DNA from: Leptospira paudalimensis
GTDB lineage: Bacteria; Spirochaetota; Leptospiria; Leptospirales; Leptospiraceae
Direction of reading: 5' to 3'
NCBI RefSeq assembly: GCF_026151345.1
Contig: NZ_JAMQPR010000001.1
Coordinates: 1,656,231 to 1,720,230, forward strand
DNA: 64,000 nucleotides
The position numbers and the translations under genes were made by a program. The notes beneath the pieces were generated by a model that ran no database searches, was not told where the DNA came from, and saw only the letters and a list, made by a program, of their open reading frames with translations. Of this stretch, positions 19,013 through 29,425 are shown piece after piece (the stretch's first letter is position 1; the number at the start of each line of letters is the position of its first letter).

Positions 19013-19364
19013 GAGAAGCATCTCCCCAAAGTCTATCCAGTGAATAATAAGTTCTCATTTCATCTGTCATGATGTGTACACAAATTTCGCCATAATCGAG
19101 AAGGATCCAACCAGTAGCATCCTTCGGTAAATCAGTCAAATTTTGCCGTTTGACTGCTAGTTTTAAGGGTTTCATATACTTATCGATATCTTTCGCACAA
19201 GATCTTCCTTGTGTTTCTGTTTTCACAGTGGCGATGACAAATAATGATAAATAAGAATGAACGTCTTTGAGATCAAGAAATTGAATATTTTCGCATTTTT
19301 TATCAATTAACGTTTGTTTGATTTTTTTAAGATGTTCTAAAGTTTCTGAACTGATATTTGGCAT
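18999..19364 (-). CDS. rsfS: Ribosome silencing factor RsfS (Iojap)
   Basis: Binds bL14 on the 50S subunit and blocks subunit joining when nutrients are short. 121 residues; the core [18 protein letters not shown], the [26 protein letters not shown] block and [11 protein letters not shown] are the family signature. Start ATG 19364 follows the upstream stop with a single A between, as in TAA-A-ATG. It is the last gene of the long minus-strand block from rplU. Confidence 0.92.
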   Translation of the reverse strand: MPNISSETLEHLKKIKQTLIDKKCENIQFLDLKDVHSYLSLFVIATVKTETQGRSCAKDIDKYMKPLKLAVKRQNLTDLPKDATGWILLDYGEICVHIMTDEMRTYYSLDRLWGDASLIAI

Positions 19365-19365
19365 T

Positions 19366-20523
19366 TTAATCCTTGGAATTTTGAAAGTCTTCTCCGAGTA
19401 TAACAGTGGCATCAAGGCCTAAGTCTTTTCGTAACGAAAAGAATACCTTTCTACCCTGAAATGTTTCAGAAATTAAATCTGTATATTGTGTGTTTCCAGA
19501 ACGATTTAAAATCACTGTGGATTTAAAATTCGAATCCCAAGCATTGTCAACGGTGAGAACTTTCAGACCTTTATCATTGAGTAATACTTTTCCATATCTG
19601 GCAAGTCCATTTTTTGCAGTTCCATTGAGTACTTCAATTCTTGCTCTTTCCCCTTCGCCAAAACTTGGAGACCTAAGTTCTCCGGAAAATTTATAAAATG
19701 CTACCTTTATGGTTTCTTCGTTAGCTTTTAAGATTTGGTCTTTGTATTTGGGACGTAACACTGGTTCTCCTGGAACTTCAGATACTCCAAATTGGATTTT
19801 TTCCTTTTTTAAAAAATCTACCAAAGTTTCCCATTCTTTTGAAGATAGGTTTGTTGTCATTTGGCCATGTAAATAGGTGAGTTTTTGTTTACTCAAGGTA
19901 TCTCGTTTTTCATGGATGGTTTCGAAAAGAGTTAACATCACAGTCTCTTGGATTTCTAATCTTCGAAAGTATGAGATCATTGAATCATCAGAAAGTGAAC
20001 TCATCCAATCAAAACAATCTTCACCGTCTAAAACATATGATTCTTTGTTTCGATTATAATTTTTAGTGATATGTAACGACTTTGGTTCAAAAAATAATTG
20101 TAATCCACCAAGCAAGTTCACCCAATTTTGAAACTGTTCCTTGGTCCATACAATCTTAAACGGAATGTTGGAATCCAAAGTATCCTCTAATACAGATTCA
20201 ACATAAGAGGGAGCAGAACTACCTTTTTCTTTTAATGACTTTTCTCCATCATCAAAACTAGTTTTAGGATTCACAAAAAATAGAGCAGCCTTTCTTTCGT
20301 TAGGATAAAATTCAGCATACAAGGAAAACAGGTATTCGTCTTTATCACCCAGAACTGAAAATAAAATGGGCATTCGTTTGCTTTGTGAAAATTTTTGATC
20401 TAAGGAAAACCCAGTTTTTGACCTTAAAATTAAAAACAAAATCGCAAATATAAAAAAGGTACCTGCTATGATGAGAAGTGTTTTTGCTGGTATCGTTTGT
20501 TTTTCTTTTGTTTCACGTAACAT
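19366..20523 (-). CDS. LytR_C-domain membrane protein (LCP-like)
   Basis: 385 residues. One transmembrane helix near residues 14-33, an extracytoplasmic region of about 230 residues that resembles LytR-CpsA-Psr proteins only loosely (EKGSSAPSYVESVLED, VNLLGGLQLFFEP), and a clear C-terminal LytR_C domain (RIEVLNGTAKNGLARYGKVLL ... ATVILGEDF). The Arg-rich pyrophosphate site of true LCP ligases was not recognised, so catalysis is doubtful. Start abuts the yqeK stop (TAAATG). The position between yqeK and rsfS matches LCP genes in several phyla. Confidence 0.75.
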   Translation of the reverse strand: MLRETKEKQTIPAKTLLIIAGTFFIFAILFLILRSKTGFSLDQKFSQSKRMPILFSVLGDKDEYLFSLYAEFYPNERKAALFFVNPKTSFDDGEKSLKEKGSSAPSYVESVLEDTLDSNIPFKIVWTKEQFQNWVNLLGGLQLFFEPKSLHITKNYNRNKESYVLDGEDCFDWMSSLSDDSMISYFRRLEIQETVMLTLFETIHEKRDTLSKQKLTYLHGQMTTNLSSKEWETLVDFLKKEKIQFGVSEVPGEPVLRPKYKDQILKANEETIKVAFYKFSGELRSPSFGEGERARIEVLNGTAKNGLARYGKVLLNDKGLKVLTVDNAWDSNFKSTVILNRSGNTQYTDLISETFQGRKVFFSLRKDLGLDATVILGEDFQNSKD

Positions 20524-21126
20524 TTATAAAATTTCCTTTAATGATAACAATGATTGGTTATAAGTTAAAAAAGTATGTGTATGAATGATTTCTTTTTTTT
20601 CCATTAGAAATGTGATCGTTTGGAATGCTTTCATAAAAATGCCAAAATCCAAGTTTTCTTTTGTTTTTTGAAACCAATCATCTAACTCTGTTTTCCTATG
20701 GCAATAATCTGATCCTAAAAAATCTGCGGCATAAAGGATCTGATCCAATAGCGAGGGGTTAGGATTTCCTAAGGTATGATTTTGGATGGCGGATTGGATT
20801 TCCTTGTCATAAAAATCGTAATTTTTTTTAAGGAATAGGGGAGCCGAATAAGCATGTAAGGCTTGGAAGGGAATTCCGTCTGTTTCTAAATTAAATTCAG
20901 AGAACAAACTTTGATGGACATCCATTTTTTTTTGTTTGGTGGTATCATGGCATAATCCTGCCAAATAGGCTTTATCCGGATCTTCATATCCATGAATCAA
21001 AGCTAATTCTTTTGCATAGAATGCCACTCGTAAAATATGTTGCCATCTAGTCTCGGTAACATGATTTGGAATTTCTTTTTGGAAAAATTGTATCCATTCC
21101 TTTACTTCTGTGGGAGTGAGATTCAT
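20524..21126 (-). CDS. yqeK: HD-domain hydrolase YqeK (symmetrical Ap4A hydrolase family)
   Basis: 200 residues. HD metal motif: H30 in RWQHILRV, then H60-D61 in AGLCHDTTK, and D in YAADFLG. YqeK enzymes split diadenosine tetraphosphate to two ADP and sit next to nadD in many genomes, as here. Start overlaps nadD's stop by 4 bases. Located between nadD and the LytR_C gene. Confidence 0.88.
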   Translation of the reverse strand: MNLTPTEVKEWIQFFQKEIPNHVTETRWQHILRVAFYAKELALIHGYEDPDKAYLAGLCHDTTKQKKMDVHQSLFSEFNLETDGIPFQALHAYSAPLFLKKNYDFYDKEIQSAIQNHTLGNPNPSLLDQILYAADFLGSDYCHRKTELDDWFQKTKENLDFGIFMKAFQTITFLMEKKEIIHTHTFLTYNQSLLSLKEIL

Positions 21127-21740
21127 TTTTTATCTCCTCCGAAAGATTTCCTTTTTTGAAGATAAGAATCCAGTAAGGATTTTGTTTGGGGTAAAATCGA
21201 ATTTATTTGCCACTCATGTTTTGGTTGGTTTCTGATTTCAGTACTACTCATTTTGACAATTGGGTTATTTAAAACCAATAATTGTTCCTCATCTATGAAG
21301 TTTGGGATCAAAATTGAATTTGGATATTCTGTATTTCGTCTTACGATGATTAGTTTTTGTATTTTCTTTAGTATTTGTTCGTACGATTTCCATTGGTTAA
21401 AATTTTGTAAATTGTCTTCACCGATAACAAGGGAAATGGAACCATCCTTTTCTAAGGATTGTAAACTCGTTAAGGTATCGATTGTGAAACTCGTAGTATC
21501 TTTTTTGATCTCTTCATCCCATAAGATTACATTATCTGATAAAAATTCCTGGAATTCTGATAAGCATAAGGACCAAATTTCTCCCTTAGAAAATTTTATT
21601 TCATTCAATTTAAACGGAGATAAAAAATTCGGACAGATATAAATTTTGGATTCGGGGAACTGTTTTATTAGGGAAGAGATCACATGTCTATGACCAATGT
21701 GTGGGGGATTAAAACTTCCACCAAACAATACCACATCCAT
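21123..21740 (-). CDS. nadD: Nicotinate-nucleotide adenylyltransferase
   Basis: Joins nicotinate mononucleotide and ATP to deamido-NAD. 205 residues. FGGSFNPPHIGHRHV is the nucleotidyltransferase motif (GxFxPxHxGH), and KMSSTEIR near the C-terminus is the second signature (SSTxIR). Start ATG 21740 is preferred because it follows the proA stop as TAA-A-ATG and begins right before the catalytic motif; an in-frame codon at 21773 would overlap proA. Confidence 0.93.
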   Translation of the reverse strand: MDVVLFGGSFNPPHIGHRHVISSLIKQFPESKIYICPNFLSPFKLNEIKFSKGEIWSLCLSEFQEFLSDNVILWDEEIKKDTTSFTIDTLTSLQSLEKDGSISLVIGEDNLQNFNQWKSYEQILKKIQKLIIVRRNTEYPNSILIPNFIDEEQLLVLNNPIVKMSSTEIRNQPKHEWQINSILPQTKSLLDSYLQKRKSFGGDKK

Positions 21741-21741
21741 T

Positions 21742-23007
21742 TTACCCTCGGACTTGTCCTTTTCCTGTAACATATGTTGTAGTTGTTGTTAGGTGGATGA
21801 GTCCCATTGGTCCCCTGACATGTAATTTCCCTGTTGAAATTCCCACTTCCGCTCCAAGTCCATACTCACCACCATCATGAAACCTCGTGGAACAATTCAC
21901 AAAAATGGCAGCACTATCCAATCCTTGTTGGAAGGTTTGGATTTCCGTAATGTCTTCTGATAAAATGCATTCCGTGTGACCTGAGCTATATTTTTTGATA
22001 TTTTCCATAGCATCTTCAATGGAACCAACAATTTTTACGCTGAGTCTTGTGTCTAAAAACTCTGTTGAAAAATCATCTTCTGATGCAAGAGGTATCGTAG
22101 GATCGATTGACTGGATGGATTCATCGCCAAGGATTTGAACCCCTTTTTGTTTTAATTCCTGTAATAAAACTTTTGTGTTTGGGTAATTTTTATGGATGAA
22201 TAAATTTTCTAATGCGTTACAAACACCAGGTCTTTGGATTTTAGAATTCACTAGGATCGGTAATACAATTTTTTCGTTGGCTTTGTCAGACAAATATAAG
22301 TTAGTTACACCTTTATCGTGTTTGATGACAGGGATTTTGCTATTTTCTGATACAAATCGAATGAGAGCCTCTCCACCTCTTGGGACAATGACATCAATTA
22401 AATCATCTAATTGGAAAAAGGGAAGCATCGCTTCTCTGTTTGTATTGTCAATAAAACTGACAACTTCCTTACTCACACCAGGTAAATTCGAATCTTCGAT
22501 GGCTTTATGGAAGAGGGAGGTTAAAATGAGATTTGAATGATACGCTTCGCTACCACCACGTAAAATACAAGCATTACCTGACTTAAAGGATAACGATGCA
22601 ATGTCTACAATGACATTTGGTCTTGATTCAAAAATTGTCATCACTACACCAATGGGAACTCGTTTTGTCAAAAGTTCGAGCCCATTGGGAAGGATGGTCC
22701 CTCTGACTACTTCCCCAACAGGATCTGGTAGGTTCCTAATTTCTTCAATGCTCTTTGCCATCCCATGGATTCGTTTCGAATCAAGGAGTAAACGATCCAT
22801 CATAGAGGAACTTAATCCCTTATCTTTCCCATTTTTTAAATCAATTTGGTTTTTTGTTATGATCTCGGTTTCATTTTCTAATAACAGTTTTTCAAACCGA
22901 AGTAATACCACATTTTTCTGGTTAGTGGTAAGTCGTTTTAAACTCCGACTTGCTTCCTTTGTTTTTGTAGCAATGGTCTTTGCATAAGTGGTATAGTCTT
23001 CAGCCAT
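21742..23007 (-). CDS. proA: Gamma-glutamyl phosphate reductase
   Basis: Second step of proline synthesis, reducing glutamyl-5-phosphate with NADPH. 421 residues, the usual length. Recognised by [26 protein letters not shown], the active-site Cys in [15 protein letters not shown], and the C-terminal [20 protein letters not shown]. Follows proB by three bases (TAA-TTT-ATG), so the two are co-translated. Confidence 0.96.
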   Translation of the reverse strand: MAEDYTTYAKTIATKTKEASRSLKRLTTNQKNVVLLRFEKLLLENETEIITKNQIDLKNGKDKGLSSSMMDRLLLDSKRIHGMAKSIEEIRNLPDPVGEVVRGTILPNGLELLTKRVPIGVVMTIFESRPNVIVDIASLSFKSGNACILRGGSEAYHSNLILTSLFHKAIEDSNLPGVSKEVVSFIDNTNREAMLPFFQLDDLIDVIVPRGGEALIRFVSENSKIPVIKHDKGVTNLYLSDKANEKIVLPILVNSKIQRPGVCNALENLFIHKNYPNTKVLLQELKQKGVQILGDESIQSIDPTIPLASEDDFSTEFLDTRLSVKIVGSIEDAMENIKKYSSGHTECILSEDITEIQTFQQGLDSAAIFVNCSTRFHDGGEYGLGAEVGISTGKLHVRGPMGLIHLTTTTTYVTGKGQVRG

Positions 23008-23010
23008 AAA

Positions 23011-23877
23011 TTACTCCGTAGGAAAAGAAAAAAAGTGAGATTGGATTTCGGAAGCAGTAGGGATACGGTGAGGGAATCCATCATTGGCGATGAGTGTTCC
23101 AAACGATTGATTTGTGAAAAATTGGCCTATTGCATGTTTTTTTTCGCCATTGACAATTCCAGTTTTGATACCAAATGGTAACAAGAGTTTTGCGGCATTG
23201 ATTTTTGTAAACATCCCACCTGTACCTGGTCCTGATGGCCCTGTTGCCAATGATTCCGTCTTTTTAGAGATTTCAGTAAACAAATCAACTTTACTGTTTC
23301 CCTCTAAAAATCCATCAACACCAGTCAGGATTAAAAGCAGGTCAGCACCCACAATTGAGGCTACTATGGCTGATAAAATATCATTATCACCTAAATTAAG
23401 TTCTTCGGTGGATACAGAATCGTTTTCATTGACGATCGGCAAAATTCCCCAATCCAAAAGTTGGCGAAATGTTTGTTTGAGATTTGTGAAACTGCTATCT
23501 TCATTTAAGTCTTTGCGTCCAAATAAAATTTGCGCAATCGGAATGTTCACTCGGCTAAAGAAACTTTCATATAAATTGAGAAGTTTGTTTTGACCCATAG
23601 CAGCAAATGCTTGTTTTTCTGCGAGAGACGTTTTGCCATTCGGTAAAACACCAGTTCCACTTTTATCAACGAGCAGTTTTTTCCCTTGGGCAATCGCACC
23701 AGAAGAAACAAGGATGACTTCTTTCCCTTGGTCGCGTAGGGTTCGAATGTCTCCCACTAAATCATATAGAAAATCATTAATTTTGGTTTCTTCGCCAGAA
23801 ACACGTGCACTACCAATTTTAATGACGATGAGTTTTGCGGCTTCGAGTGAATCTAAAAATTCCTTACGTGTTTTCAT
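23011..23877 (-). CDS. proB: Glutamate 5-kinase, short form without PUA domain
   Basis: First step of proline synthesis; phosphorylates glutamate. 288 residues of amino-acid-kinase fold: [43 protein letters not shown] and [14 protein letters not shown]. coli ProB is about 367 residues with a C-terminal PUA domain, missing here. The end of obgE overlaps its start by 14 bases. Confidence 0.95.
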   Translation of the reverse strand: MKTRKEFLDSLEAAKLIVIKIGSARVSGEETKINDFLYDLVGDIRTLRDQGKEVILVSSGAIAQGKKLLVDKSGTGVLPNGKTSLAEKQAFAAMGQNKLLNLYESFFSRVNIPIAQILFGRKDLNEDSSFTNLKQTFRQLLDWGILPIVNENDSVSTEELNLGDNDILSAIVASIVGADLLLILTGVDGFLEGNSKVDLFTEISKKTESLATGPSGPGTGGMFTKINAAKLLLPFGIKTGIVNGEKKHAIGQFFTNQSFGTLIANDGFPHRIPTASEIQSHFFSFPTE

Positions 23878-24889
23878 AAACTAACTTTGCTTTTTCTGGA
23901 AAAAATACTTTATCAATTCGTTCCAGTAGGTATTCCAAATTGGATTCTTTATCAGCAGAGATACAAACAATCTCACCAAGAGAAGAATAGTTTTTTTGGA
24001 TTTCTTCGGTAAAACTAGGGTCGTTGTCCCAAATGTCCATTTTGTTGATGACAATCAGGTATTTTTTGTGTAGAAGAGACTCGTTATAATTCCCAAGTTC
24101 ACTCCGTAACATTTCCAATTCTTCTTCTAATTGTAAATTCCCACCATCAAATAAAAACAAAATCCCTTGTACACGTTCAATGTGTTTGAGAAAACTAATC
24201 CCTAGGCCCACACCTTTGGAAGCACCTTCGATGATCCCTGGAATGTCTGCTACTGTATAACGAAACAAATCTTCATGTCTATGCACCACACCTAGGTTCG
24301 GTGATAGTGTGGTAAATGCATATCCTGCAATTTTAGGATGTGCATGAGTGATTTTGGCAAGTAGTGTCGACTTACCTGCGTTGGGTAATCCAACAATTCC
24401 AATGTCAGCGAGGAGTTTTAATTCTAAACGTAAAGAGAAGGTATCACCATCTTCACCTGGTTGGCTATAACGAGGTGCTTGTTGGACTGAGGTTTTAAAA
24501 AAAGTATTCCCTTTGCCACCGCGCCCTCCCTTAGCTATGGTAAATGTTTCCCCATCATGGCTAAAGTCGTAAATGAGTTCCATGGTGACCGCATCGATGA
24601 TTTGGGTACCAATGGGAACTTTTAGGAGTAAATCTTCTCCATTTTTTCCATTTCGGTTCTGGCCAAGCCCTGGACCTCCGTCCTCTGCGGCATACAGGCG
24701 GTCGGGTAGGTAATTTTCCAAGGTCATCATACGACCTTCGGCAACAAAGATCACATCTCCACCTTTGCCTCCATCACCTCCGTCAGGTCCTCCAAATTCG
24801 ACAAACTTCTCTTTATGGAAGTGGACAGAACCTGCCCCTCCGTGTCCGGCTCGAATTTGGATGGGTACTTCGTCAATAAATCCGCTCAT
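23864..24889 (-). CDS. obgE: Obg GTPase
   Basis: Ribosome-assembly and stress GTPase acting on the 50S subunit. 341 residues: Gly-rich Obg fold at 1-158 ([19 protein letters not shown]), then the G domain with P-loop [19 protein letters not shown] (G3), NKMD (G4) and CISA (G5). The C-terminal OCT domain of Bacillus Obg is absent. It follows rpmA after a terminator hairpin, a common order. Confidence 0.96.
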   Translation of the reverse strand: MSGFIDEVPIQIRAGHGGAGSVHFHKEKFVEFGGPDGGDGGKGGDVIFVAEGRMMTLENYLPDRLYAAEDGGPGLGQNRNGKNGEDLLLKVPIGTQIIDAVTMELIYDFSHDGETFTIAKGGRGGKGNTFFKTSVQQAPRYSQPGEDGDTFSLRLELKLLADIGIVGLPNAGKSTLLAKITHAHPKIAGYAFTTLSPNLGVVHRHEDLFRYTVADIPGIIEGASKGVGLGISFLKHIERVQGILFLFDGGNLQLEEELEMLRSELGNYNESLLHKKYLIVINKMDIWDNDPSFTEEIQKNYSSLGEIVCISADKESNLEYLLERIDKVFFPEKAKLVYENT

Positions 24890-24903
24890 AATATCCTTTG
24901 GTC

Positions 24904-24942
24904 AAAAAAAAACCCGTTAAAGGATGACCTAAAACGGGTTTT
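24904..24942 (-). terminator. Terminator or attenuator between rpmA and obgE
   Basis: Minus strand: AAAACCCGTT pairs with AACGGGTTTT (24942-24933 with 24918-24909) around a 14-base loop, followed by a T-run (complement of A at 24904-24912). It would separate ribosomal-protein transcripts from the obgE block unless partly read through. Confidence 0.85.
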
Positions 24943-24965
24943 GTCCTCTCTTATAATTGAGAGGA

Positions 24966-25223
24966 TTAAGCTTTCGGGTAAACGGAAATTTGTTGTCTTT
25001 CTTTTGTTACGTGTTCGAAAGTCACAATCCCGTCAACGAGTGCATAAAGGGTATGATCACGACCAATCCCTACGTTTTTACCAGGTTTGTATTCAGTTCC
25101 TCTTTGGCGTACGATAATGTTTCCAGCAATTGCTTGTTGGCCACCGTATACTTTTACACCAAGTCTTTTCGATACCGAATCACGACCGTTCTTTGTGGAA
25201 CCACCACCTTTTTTTGTAGCCAT
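24966..25223 (-). CDS. rpmA: 50S ribosomal protein bL27
   Basis: 85 residues. [16 protein letters not shown] is the classic N-terminus reaching the peptidyl-transferase centre; GVKVYGGQ and IVRQRGT follow. There is no cleavable N-terminal extension of the Firmicutes type: a TAA lies in frame three codons upstream of the ATG. Part of rplU-prp-rpmA. Confidence 0.97.
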   Translation of the reverse strand: MATKKGGGSTKNGRDSVSKRLGVKVYGGQQAIAGNIIVRQRGTEYKPGKNVGIGRDHTLYALVDGIVTFEHVTKERQQISVYPKA

Positions 25224-25226
25224 TGT

Positions 25227-25556
25227 TTACCCCTTTATTAGTTCGTTGTGGATGGAAATCGCATCTGAGTGGGAATGTTCTAAACTTCTCAAACCAAACT
25301 CAACCATGGCAAGTAGGCTTTGGTAGCCATCTTTTTGGTTTTGTTTGACGAGAAACATAAGATACCCGTCTCGTTTTTCTTCTCTTTCCAAACTGCCTTG
25401 TGATGCCAAATACGAGTGAGCACTCTGCACGAGAGTGGAGACTCCGGCACACAAAAGATTTTCGCCTTTCGAACCTAGGTTCTTTGGAGAATGTCCTTCC
25501 AGTTGGATTCCTGCGATTTTCCCTCCTATATCTTTAAAAATTGTACTATAAATCAA
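25227..25556 (-). CDS. prp: Ribosomal-processing cysteine protease Prp-like protein
   Basis: 109 residues between rplU and rpmA, the standard position. The catalytic pair is H22 (EGHSPKN) and C36 (ENLLCAGVS). In Firmicutes Prp trims an N-terminal extension from bL27; here bL27 has none, so another role or substrate is implied. TTG start placed directly after the rplU stop (TAATTG). Confidence 0.87.
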   Translation of the reverse strand: MIYSTIFKDIGGKIAGIQLEGHSPKNLGSKGENLLCAGVSTLVQSAHSYLASQGSLEREEKRDGYLMFLVKQNQKDGYQSLLAMVEFGLRSLEHSHSDAISIHNELIKG

Positions 25557-25865
25557 TTAACCGCTGATCGAAACTACTTGGAGTTTTTGGAGTTGTTGTC
25601 TGTGACCCCAAGACTTCTTGTAGTTCTTTCTTTTTTTGTATTTGAAACCGTGGATTTTTTCACCCTTACAGTCTTCTAATACCTTTAAAGTGACTTTTGC
25701 TCCAGACAATGCTGGGGAACCAATGTTCACTTTGTTATTATCGGAAAGGAGTAGGACTTTCGTTTCTACTGTGCTTCCAACCGTGTTTCCTGTTTTTTCT
25801 GCGACGAATACCTGGTCAGGAGACACTTTAAATTGTTTGGCTCCAAGTTCAATGATGGCGAACAT
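25557..25865 (-). CDS. rplU: 50S ribosomal protein bL21
   Basis: 102 residues. Opens FAIIELGAKQFKV and ends KYKKRKNYKKSWGHRQQLQKLQV, with the KIHGFKYKKRKN RNA-binding signature (KxxxxKxKRxKxY). First gene of the minus-strand block that continues through obgE to rsfS. The intergenic region to typA (25866-25983) must hold divergent promoters; no strong consensus pair was seen. Confidence 0.97.
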   Translation of the reverse strand: MFAIIELGAKQFKVSPDQVFVAEKTGNTVGSTVETKVLLLSDNNKVNIGSPALSGAKVTLKVLEDCKGEKIHGFKYKKRKNYKKSWGHRQQLQKLQVVSISG

Positions 25866-25983
25866 ATAACTATCCTAATCTCTTTCTCGAATGTAGTTCT
25901 TACCAGGATTTCTGACAGGCACCTCTTGTCAAACTGAAATCCCCATTTACAGCCTAAGCGGATTGGAATTTCTGGTAAAAACA

Positions 25984-27792
25984 ATGGAAATTCGCAACAT
26001 CGCCATCATCGCACACGTCGACCACGGTAAGACGACACTAACAGATTGTATCCTTCGCCATACGGGCGCCGTAACCGCAAAAGAAGACCGAGAAAGAATC
26101 ATGGATTCCAACACTTTGGAACAGGAAAAAGGGATTACGATCCTTGCCAAGAACACTTCGGTAAAGTACAAAGGAACTCGCATTAATATCGTAGATACTC
26201 CAGGTCACGCTGACTTCGGAGGAGAAGTGGAACGAGTTCTGTCCATGACAGACTGTACACTATTACTCGTGGATGCATTCGACGGACCAATGCCACAAAC
26301 TCGGTTTGTGCTTGGAAAATCACTCCAACTCGGACACAAACCCATCGTGGTTGTGAACAAAGTAGACCGTGAAGGGGCAAGACCAGGTTTTTCCGTAGAC
26401 AAAGTATTTGATTTGTTTAGTGACCTAGGTGCCACCGAAGAACAGTTAGACTTTCCTATCATCTATGCTTCTGCCAAACAAGGTTGGGCAGTAAACCAAC
26501 TTTCAGAAGTTCCAGGATCCAATATTGAACCACTTCTAGATAAGGTTTTGGCACATGTGCCTGCAGTGAAGAACGAAAGTGACAAACCACTCCAATTCCA
26601 AGTCACAGCACTGGATTATAATGAGTATGTGGGTCGTATTGCCATTGGTAAAATTTACCAAGGAACGATGAAAAAGGGTGCTGATGTCACTCTTGCCAAA
26701 ACAAACGGAACTACAGCTAATTATAAAATCACAAAACTGTATGGTTACGAAGGACTCACTCGTTACGAAATCGACGAAGCTGGATCTGGAGACATCGTTG
26801 CCATGGCAGGGATTCCGGATGTGTTCATTGGAGATACAGTTTGTGATTTAGGAAATCCACTCCCTCTTCCTGCGATACAAGTAGAGGAACCAACTGTATC
26901 GATGTTCTTTATGGTAAACAATTCACCGTTTGCTGGGAAAGAAGGTAAGTTTGTCACTACAAGAAACCTTCGTGAACGCCTAGACCGCGAACTCGAAACC
27001 AACGTAGCTCTTCGTTTGGAAGAAACTGAAGACAAAGATCGTTTCAAAATTTTAGGACGTGGGGAACTCCACTTATCCATCCTCATTGAAAACATGAGAA
27101 GAGAAGGATACGAACTCCAAGTATCTCGTCCCGAAGTAATCATCAAACACAATGAAGCTGGTGAAAAGATTGAACCTTACGAAACACTCGTAATGGACCT
27201 TCCAGACCAATACACAGGAGCTGTGATCCAAGAACTAAACCGCCGTAAGGGTGAGTTAACAGGAATGGATGCTCATACTTCTGGTATCACTCGCGTGGAA
27301 TACACAATTCCAACAAGAGGTCTCATTGGATTTAGAGGGCATTTTATTTCGGAAACACGTGGAGAAGGAGTGATGTCTAGCCGCTTCTTACGTTTTGACA
27401 AATACAAGGGTGAAATCCCTGGCCGTAAAAACGGAGCCCTCATTTCTATGGACTCAGGGGAATCTACTGCGTATGCTTTATGGAAAGTGCAAGAACGTGG
27501 GGACCTTTTCATTGAACCACAAGTAGCTGTCTATCCTGGTATGATCCTTGGGATGAATAGTAGGGATACAGATTTAGAAGTGAACCCAGTGCGTGAGAAA
27601 AAACTCACTAACGTTCGTGCTTCGGGATCGGATGAAGCCATCCGCCTTGTTCCACCTAAGAAACTCACTTTGGAACAATCCATTGAATTTTTAGATGATG
27701 ATGAACTTTTGGAAGTAACACCTGCAAGTTTGCGTCTTCGCAAAAAAGTTTTGGATGCTAGTATGAGAAAAAGATCCAGTGGTGGAAGATAA
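25984..27792 (+). CDS. typA: Translational GTPase TypA/BipA
   Basis: About 602 residues. EF-G-like: [11 protein letters not shown] (P-loop), [20 protein letters not shown], then domain [20 protein letters not shown] and the C-terminal BipA domain ([20 protein letters not shown]-like block). It binds 70S ribosomes under stress or cold and assists 50S assembly. ATG 25984 is chosen because the family begins right at [14 protein letters not shown]; an in-frame TTG at 25963 is less likely. Single gene with its own terminator. Confidence 0.96.
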   Translation: MEIRNIAIIAHVDHGKTTLTDCILRHTGAVTAKEDRERIMDSNTLEQEKGITILAKNTSVKYKGTRINIVDTPGHADFGGEVERVLSMTDCTLLLVDAFDGPMPQTRFVLGKSLQLGHKPIVVVNKVDREGARPGFSVDKVFDLFSDLGATEEQLDFPIIYASAKQGWAVNQLSEVPGSNIEPLLDKVLAHVPAVKNESDKPLQFQVTALDYNEYVGRIAIGKIYQGTMKKGADVTLAKTNGTTANYKITKLYGYEGLTRYEIDEAGSGDIVAMAGIPDVFIGDTVCDLGNPLPLPAIQVEEPTVSMFFMVNNSPFAGKEGKFVTTRNLRERLDRELETNVALRLEETEDKDRFKILGRGELHLSILIENMRREGYELQVSRPEVIIKHNEAGEKIEPYETLVMDLPDQYTGAVIQELNRRKGELTGMDAHTSGITRVEYTIPTRGLIGFRGHFISETRGEGVMSSRFLRFDKYKGEIPGRKNGALISMDSGESTAYALWKVQERGDLFIEPQVAVYPGMILGMNSRDTDLEVNPVREKKLTNVRASGSDEAIRLVPPKKLTLEQSIEFLDDDELLEVTPASLRLRKKVLDASMRKRSSGGR

Positions 27793-27830
27793 GTAAAAAT
27801 CTAAAGTTTTACGGATCATCCAATCTAATA

Positions 27831-27863
27831 AAAAAGGGACTAAGTCATTAGTCCCTTTTTTTT
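27831..27863. terminator. Bidirectional terminator between typA and the AsmA-like gene
   Basis: AAAAAGGGACTAA and TTAGTCCCTTTTT are perfectly complementary around GTCA (27844-27847), flanked by A on the left and T on the right, so it works for both converging genes. Confidence 0.92.
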
Positions 27864-27896
27864 GTACTGAGAAAATTTGCGGATATTGGTTTCTAA

Positions 27897-29345
27897 CTAA
27901 AATCCCAATCCTTTTAACGCATTCCCTGCACCAGGAATCTTTTTTAAGGCGTCTCCTGCTTTTCCTTTGATCACTTCTTTGACAGCCCCACCTATGAGGT
28001 CTGTTAACGTTCCTATTCCAACACCAAGTTCTACATTTGGATTTCGAATATCACCATAGGTTCTAAAAGGAATAAACAAACGTTCATCCTTTACCAAATT
28101 CCCTACGATTTTATTCCGAAGTTCTTTTGGATCCCCTTGGCCTTTGGTGGCTTGTTTGATTTTTTCATCTACCGAAGCCAGTGATTTTTTAGATTCCGCT
28201 TCATCGTATAACATTCCCATTCTCATTTCATGGTAGTTGGTAGTGGTTACGATGTAGGATCCTTTTGTGATTTGTAGGTCATAATTTTTAGTAGGGAAAG
28301 TAGGTTCGTCAAGGAAAGTTACCTTTCCGTTGCTATACTCAACTTGGAAACTTACATCTTTTTTAAGTTCCGCTTTTTCCTTTAATTTGTCTAGTTTGAG
28401 TCCAGCTTGGTTGAGAGCCGGAAGTTCACCTGCAATGGCATCAAAGGCCGCAAAACCAGAAAGGAACGAATCTTCTTTCATGGTGACTTCGTAAATTACC
28501 TTCGGATTCACTAAACCTGTTTTTTCCACAAACGGAGTTACCTTTCCACCGGTTTCCAGTAAAAACTTTGCAGCCTCTTTTTTGTTTTTCCCGATGATCG
28601 TTACATCAGTATCAAAATTTACCTTTAGGCTGTTATGCGAAGCTAAATTACTTCCATCAATATCAATGTCCTTTAATTCCAAATCCAATTTTTGGACGAG
28701 GATTTGTTGGCCAGTTTTTCGCATATTCACTTGGATATTTCCTTCTTGGATTCCAACAAGACTCATTTGAATCGCAATCGGAATGTCCTTGATCGAAAAT
28801 GGACCAGAAGGTGGTTCACTTGCTTTTTCTTTAGCCTCCTTTTCTGCTTCTGCTTTTTTCTCAGCTAATGCCTCAGGAGAAAGTGCAGGGTTTTTTTCAC
28901 CATTCACAATTTTGGGAGTTTTGAATAGTGAAGTTAAATTATTACCACCATCTTCATACATAGTAAGCGCGATATTAGGTTGTTTTAAGACGAGTTTGTT
29001 GACCTTAACGGTTTTTGTTAAGAGAGCTAAGAAAGAAATTTTGACATCGACTTTACCAAGTTGGATCGTACCTTTTGGTTTGGACTTCCTTTCTTCGAGA
29101 GGGATTCCTTTATTCGCAATCTCATCTCTTGGTGCAAGGATGATCCCTTCAATTTCAATGCCTGAAAGAACATTGAAGAGATTGATATTTACTGTTTCAA
29201 CATGTGCTCTGACATTTAAGGAAGATTCAATTTGTTTGACTAGAAAGCTCGGAGTGATGATACTTCCTGCAAAGACAAATGCGATGATAATGATTAAAAG
29301 AATTGAGGCAATAAACCCAACAATTCCATAACCTATTTTTTTCAT
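27897..29345 (-). CDS. AsmA-like inner-membrane-anchored protein
   Basis: 482 residues. One N-terminal transmembrane segment (about 5-28), then a long periplasmic region with AsmA features: the SSLNVRAHVETVNINLFNVLSGIEIEGI opening and repeated LxxLxLKxxDIDI strands. A low-complexity Ala/Glu/Lys stretch (near 165-195) interrupts it. The C-terminus ends in small-residue helices (GIGTLTDLIGGAVKEVIKGKAGDALKKIPG). AsmA relatives assist lipid or protein traffic to the outer membrane; the exact role is not known. ATG 29345 follows AGGAG with five-base spacing. Confidence 0.75.
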   Translation of the reverse strand: MKKIGYGIVGFIASILLIIIIAFVFAGSIITPSFLVKQIESSLNVRAHVETVNINLFNVLSGIEIEGIILAPRDEIANKGIPLEERKSKPKGTIQLGKVDVKISFLALLTKTVKVNKLVLKQPNIALTMYEDGGNNLTSLFKTPKIVNGEKNPALSPEALAEKKAEAEKEAKEKASEPPSGPFSIKDIPIAIQMSLVGIQEGNIQVNMRKTGQQILVQKLDLELKDIDIDGSNLASHNSLKVNFDTDVTIIGKNKKEAAKFLLETGGKVTPFVEKTGLVNPKVIYEVTMKEDSFLSGFAAFDAIAGELPALNQAGLKLDKLKEKAELKKDVSFQVEYSNGKVTFLDEPTFPTKNYDLQITKGSYIVTTTNYHEMRMGMLYDEAESKKSLASVDEKIKQATKGQGDPKELRNKIVGNLVKDERLFIPFRTYGDIRNPNVELGVGIGTLTDLIGGAVKEVIKGKAGDALKKIPGAGNALKGLGF

Positions 29346-29425
29346 AGTTACTCCTGATTCCATCTAAAACGGTGGACTAGAGACTATATCGATTTAGGAA
29401 ACTGTAAAGTAAAAAAGGAAAGAAA

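Noticed and set aside
25920..25940. TGACA...TGTCA repeat upstream of rplU as an L21 leader or operator
   Set aside because: Only five-base arms and poor pairing inside; not better than chance in a promoter region.
26763..27152. Minus-strand frames within typA
   Set aside because: Shadows of a highly conserved gene; Ser/Arg-rich without motif.
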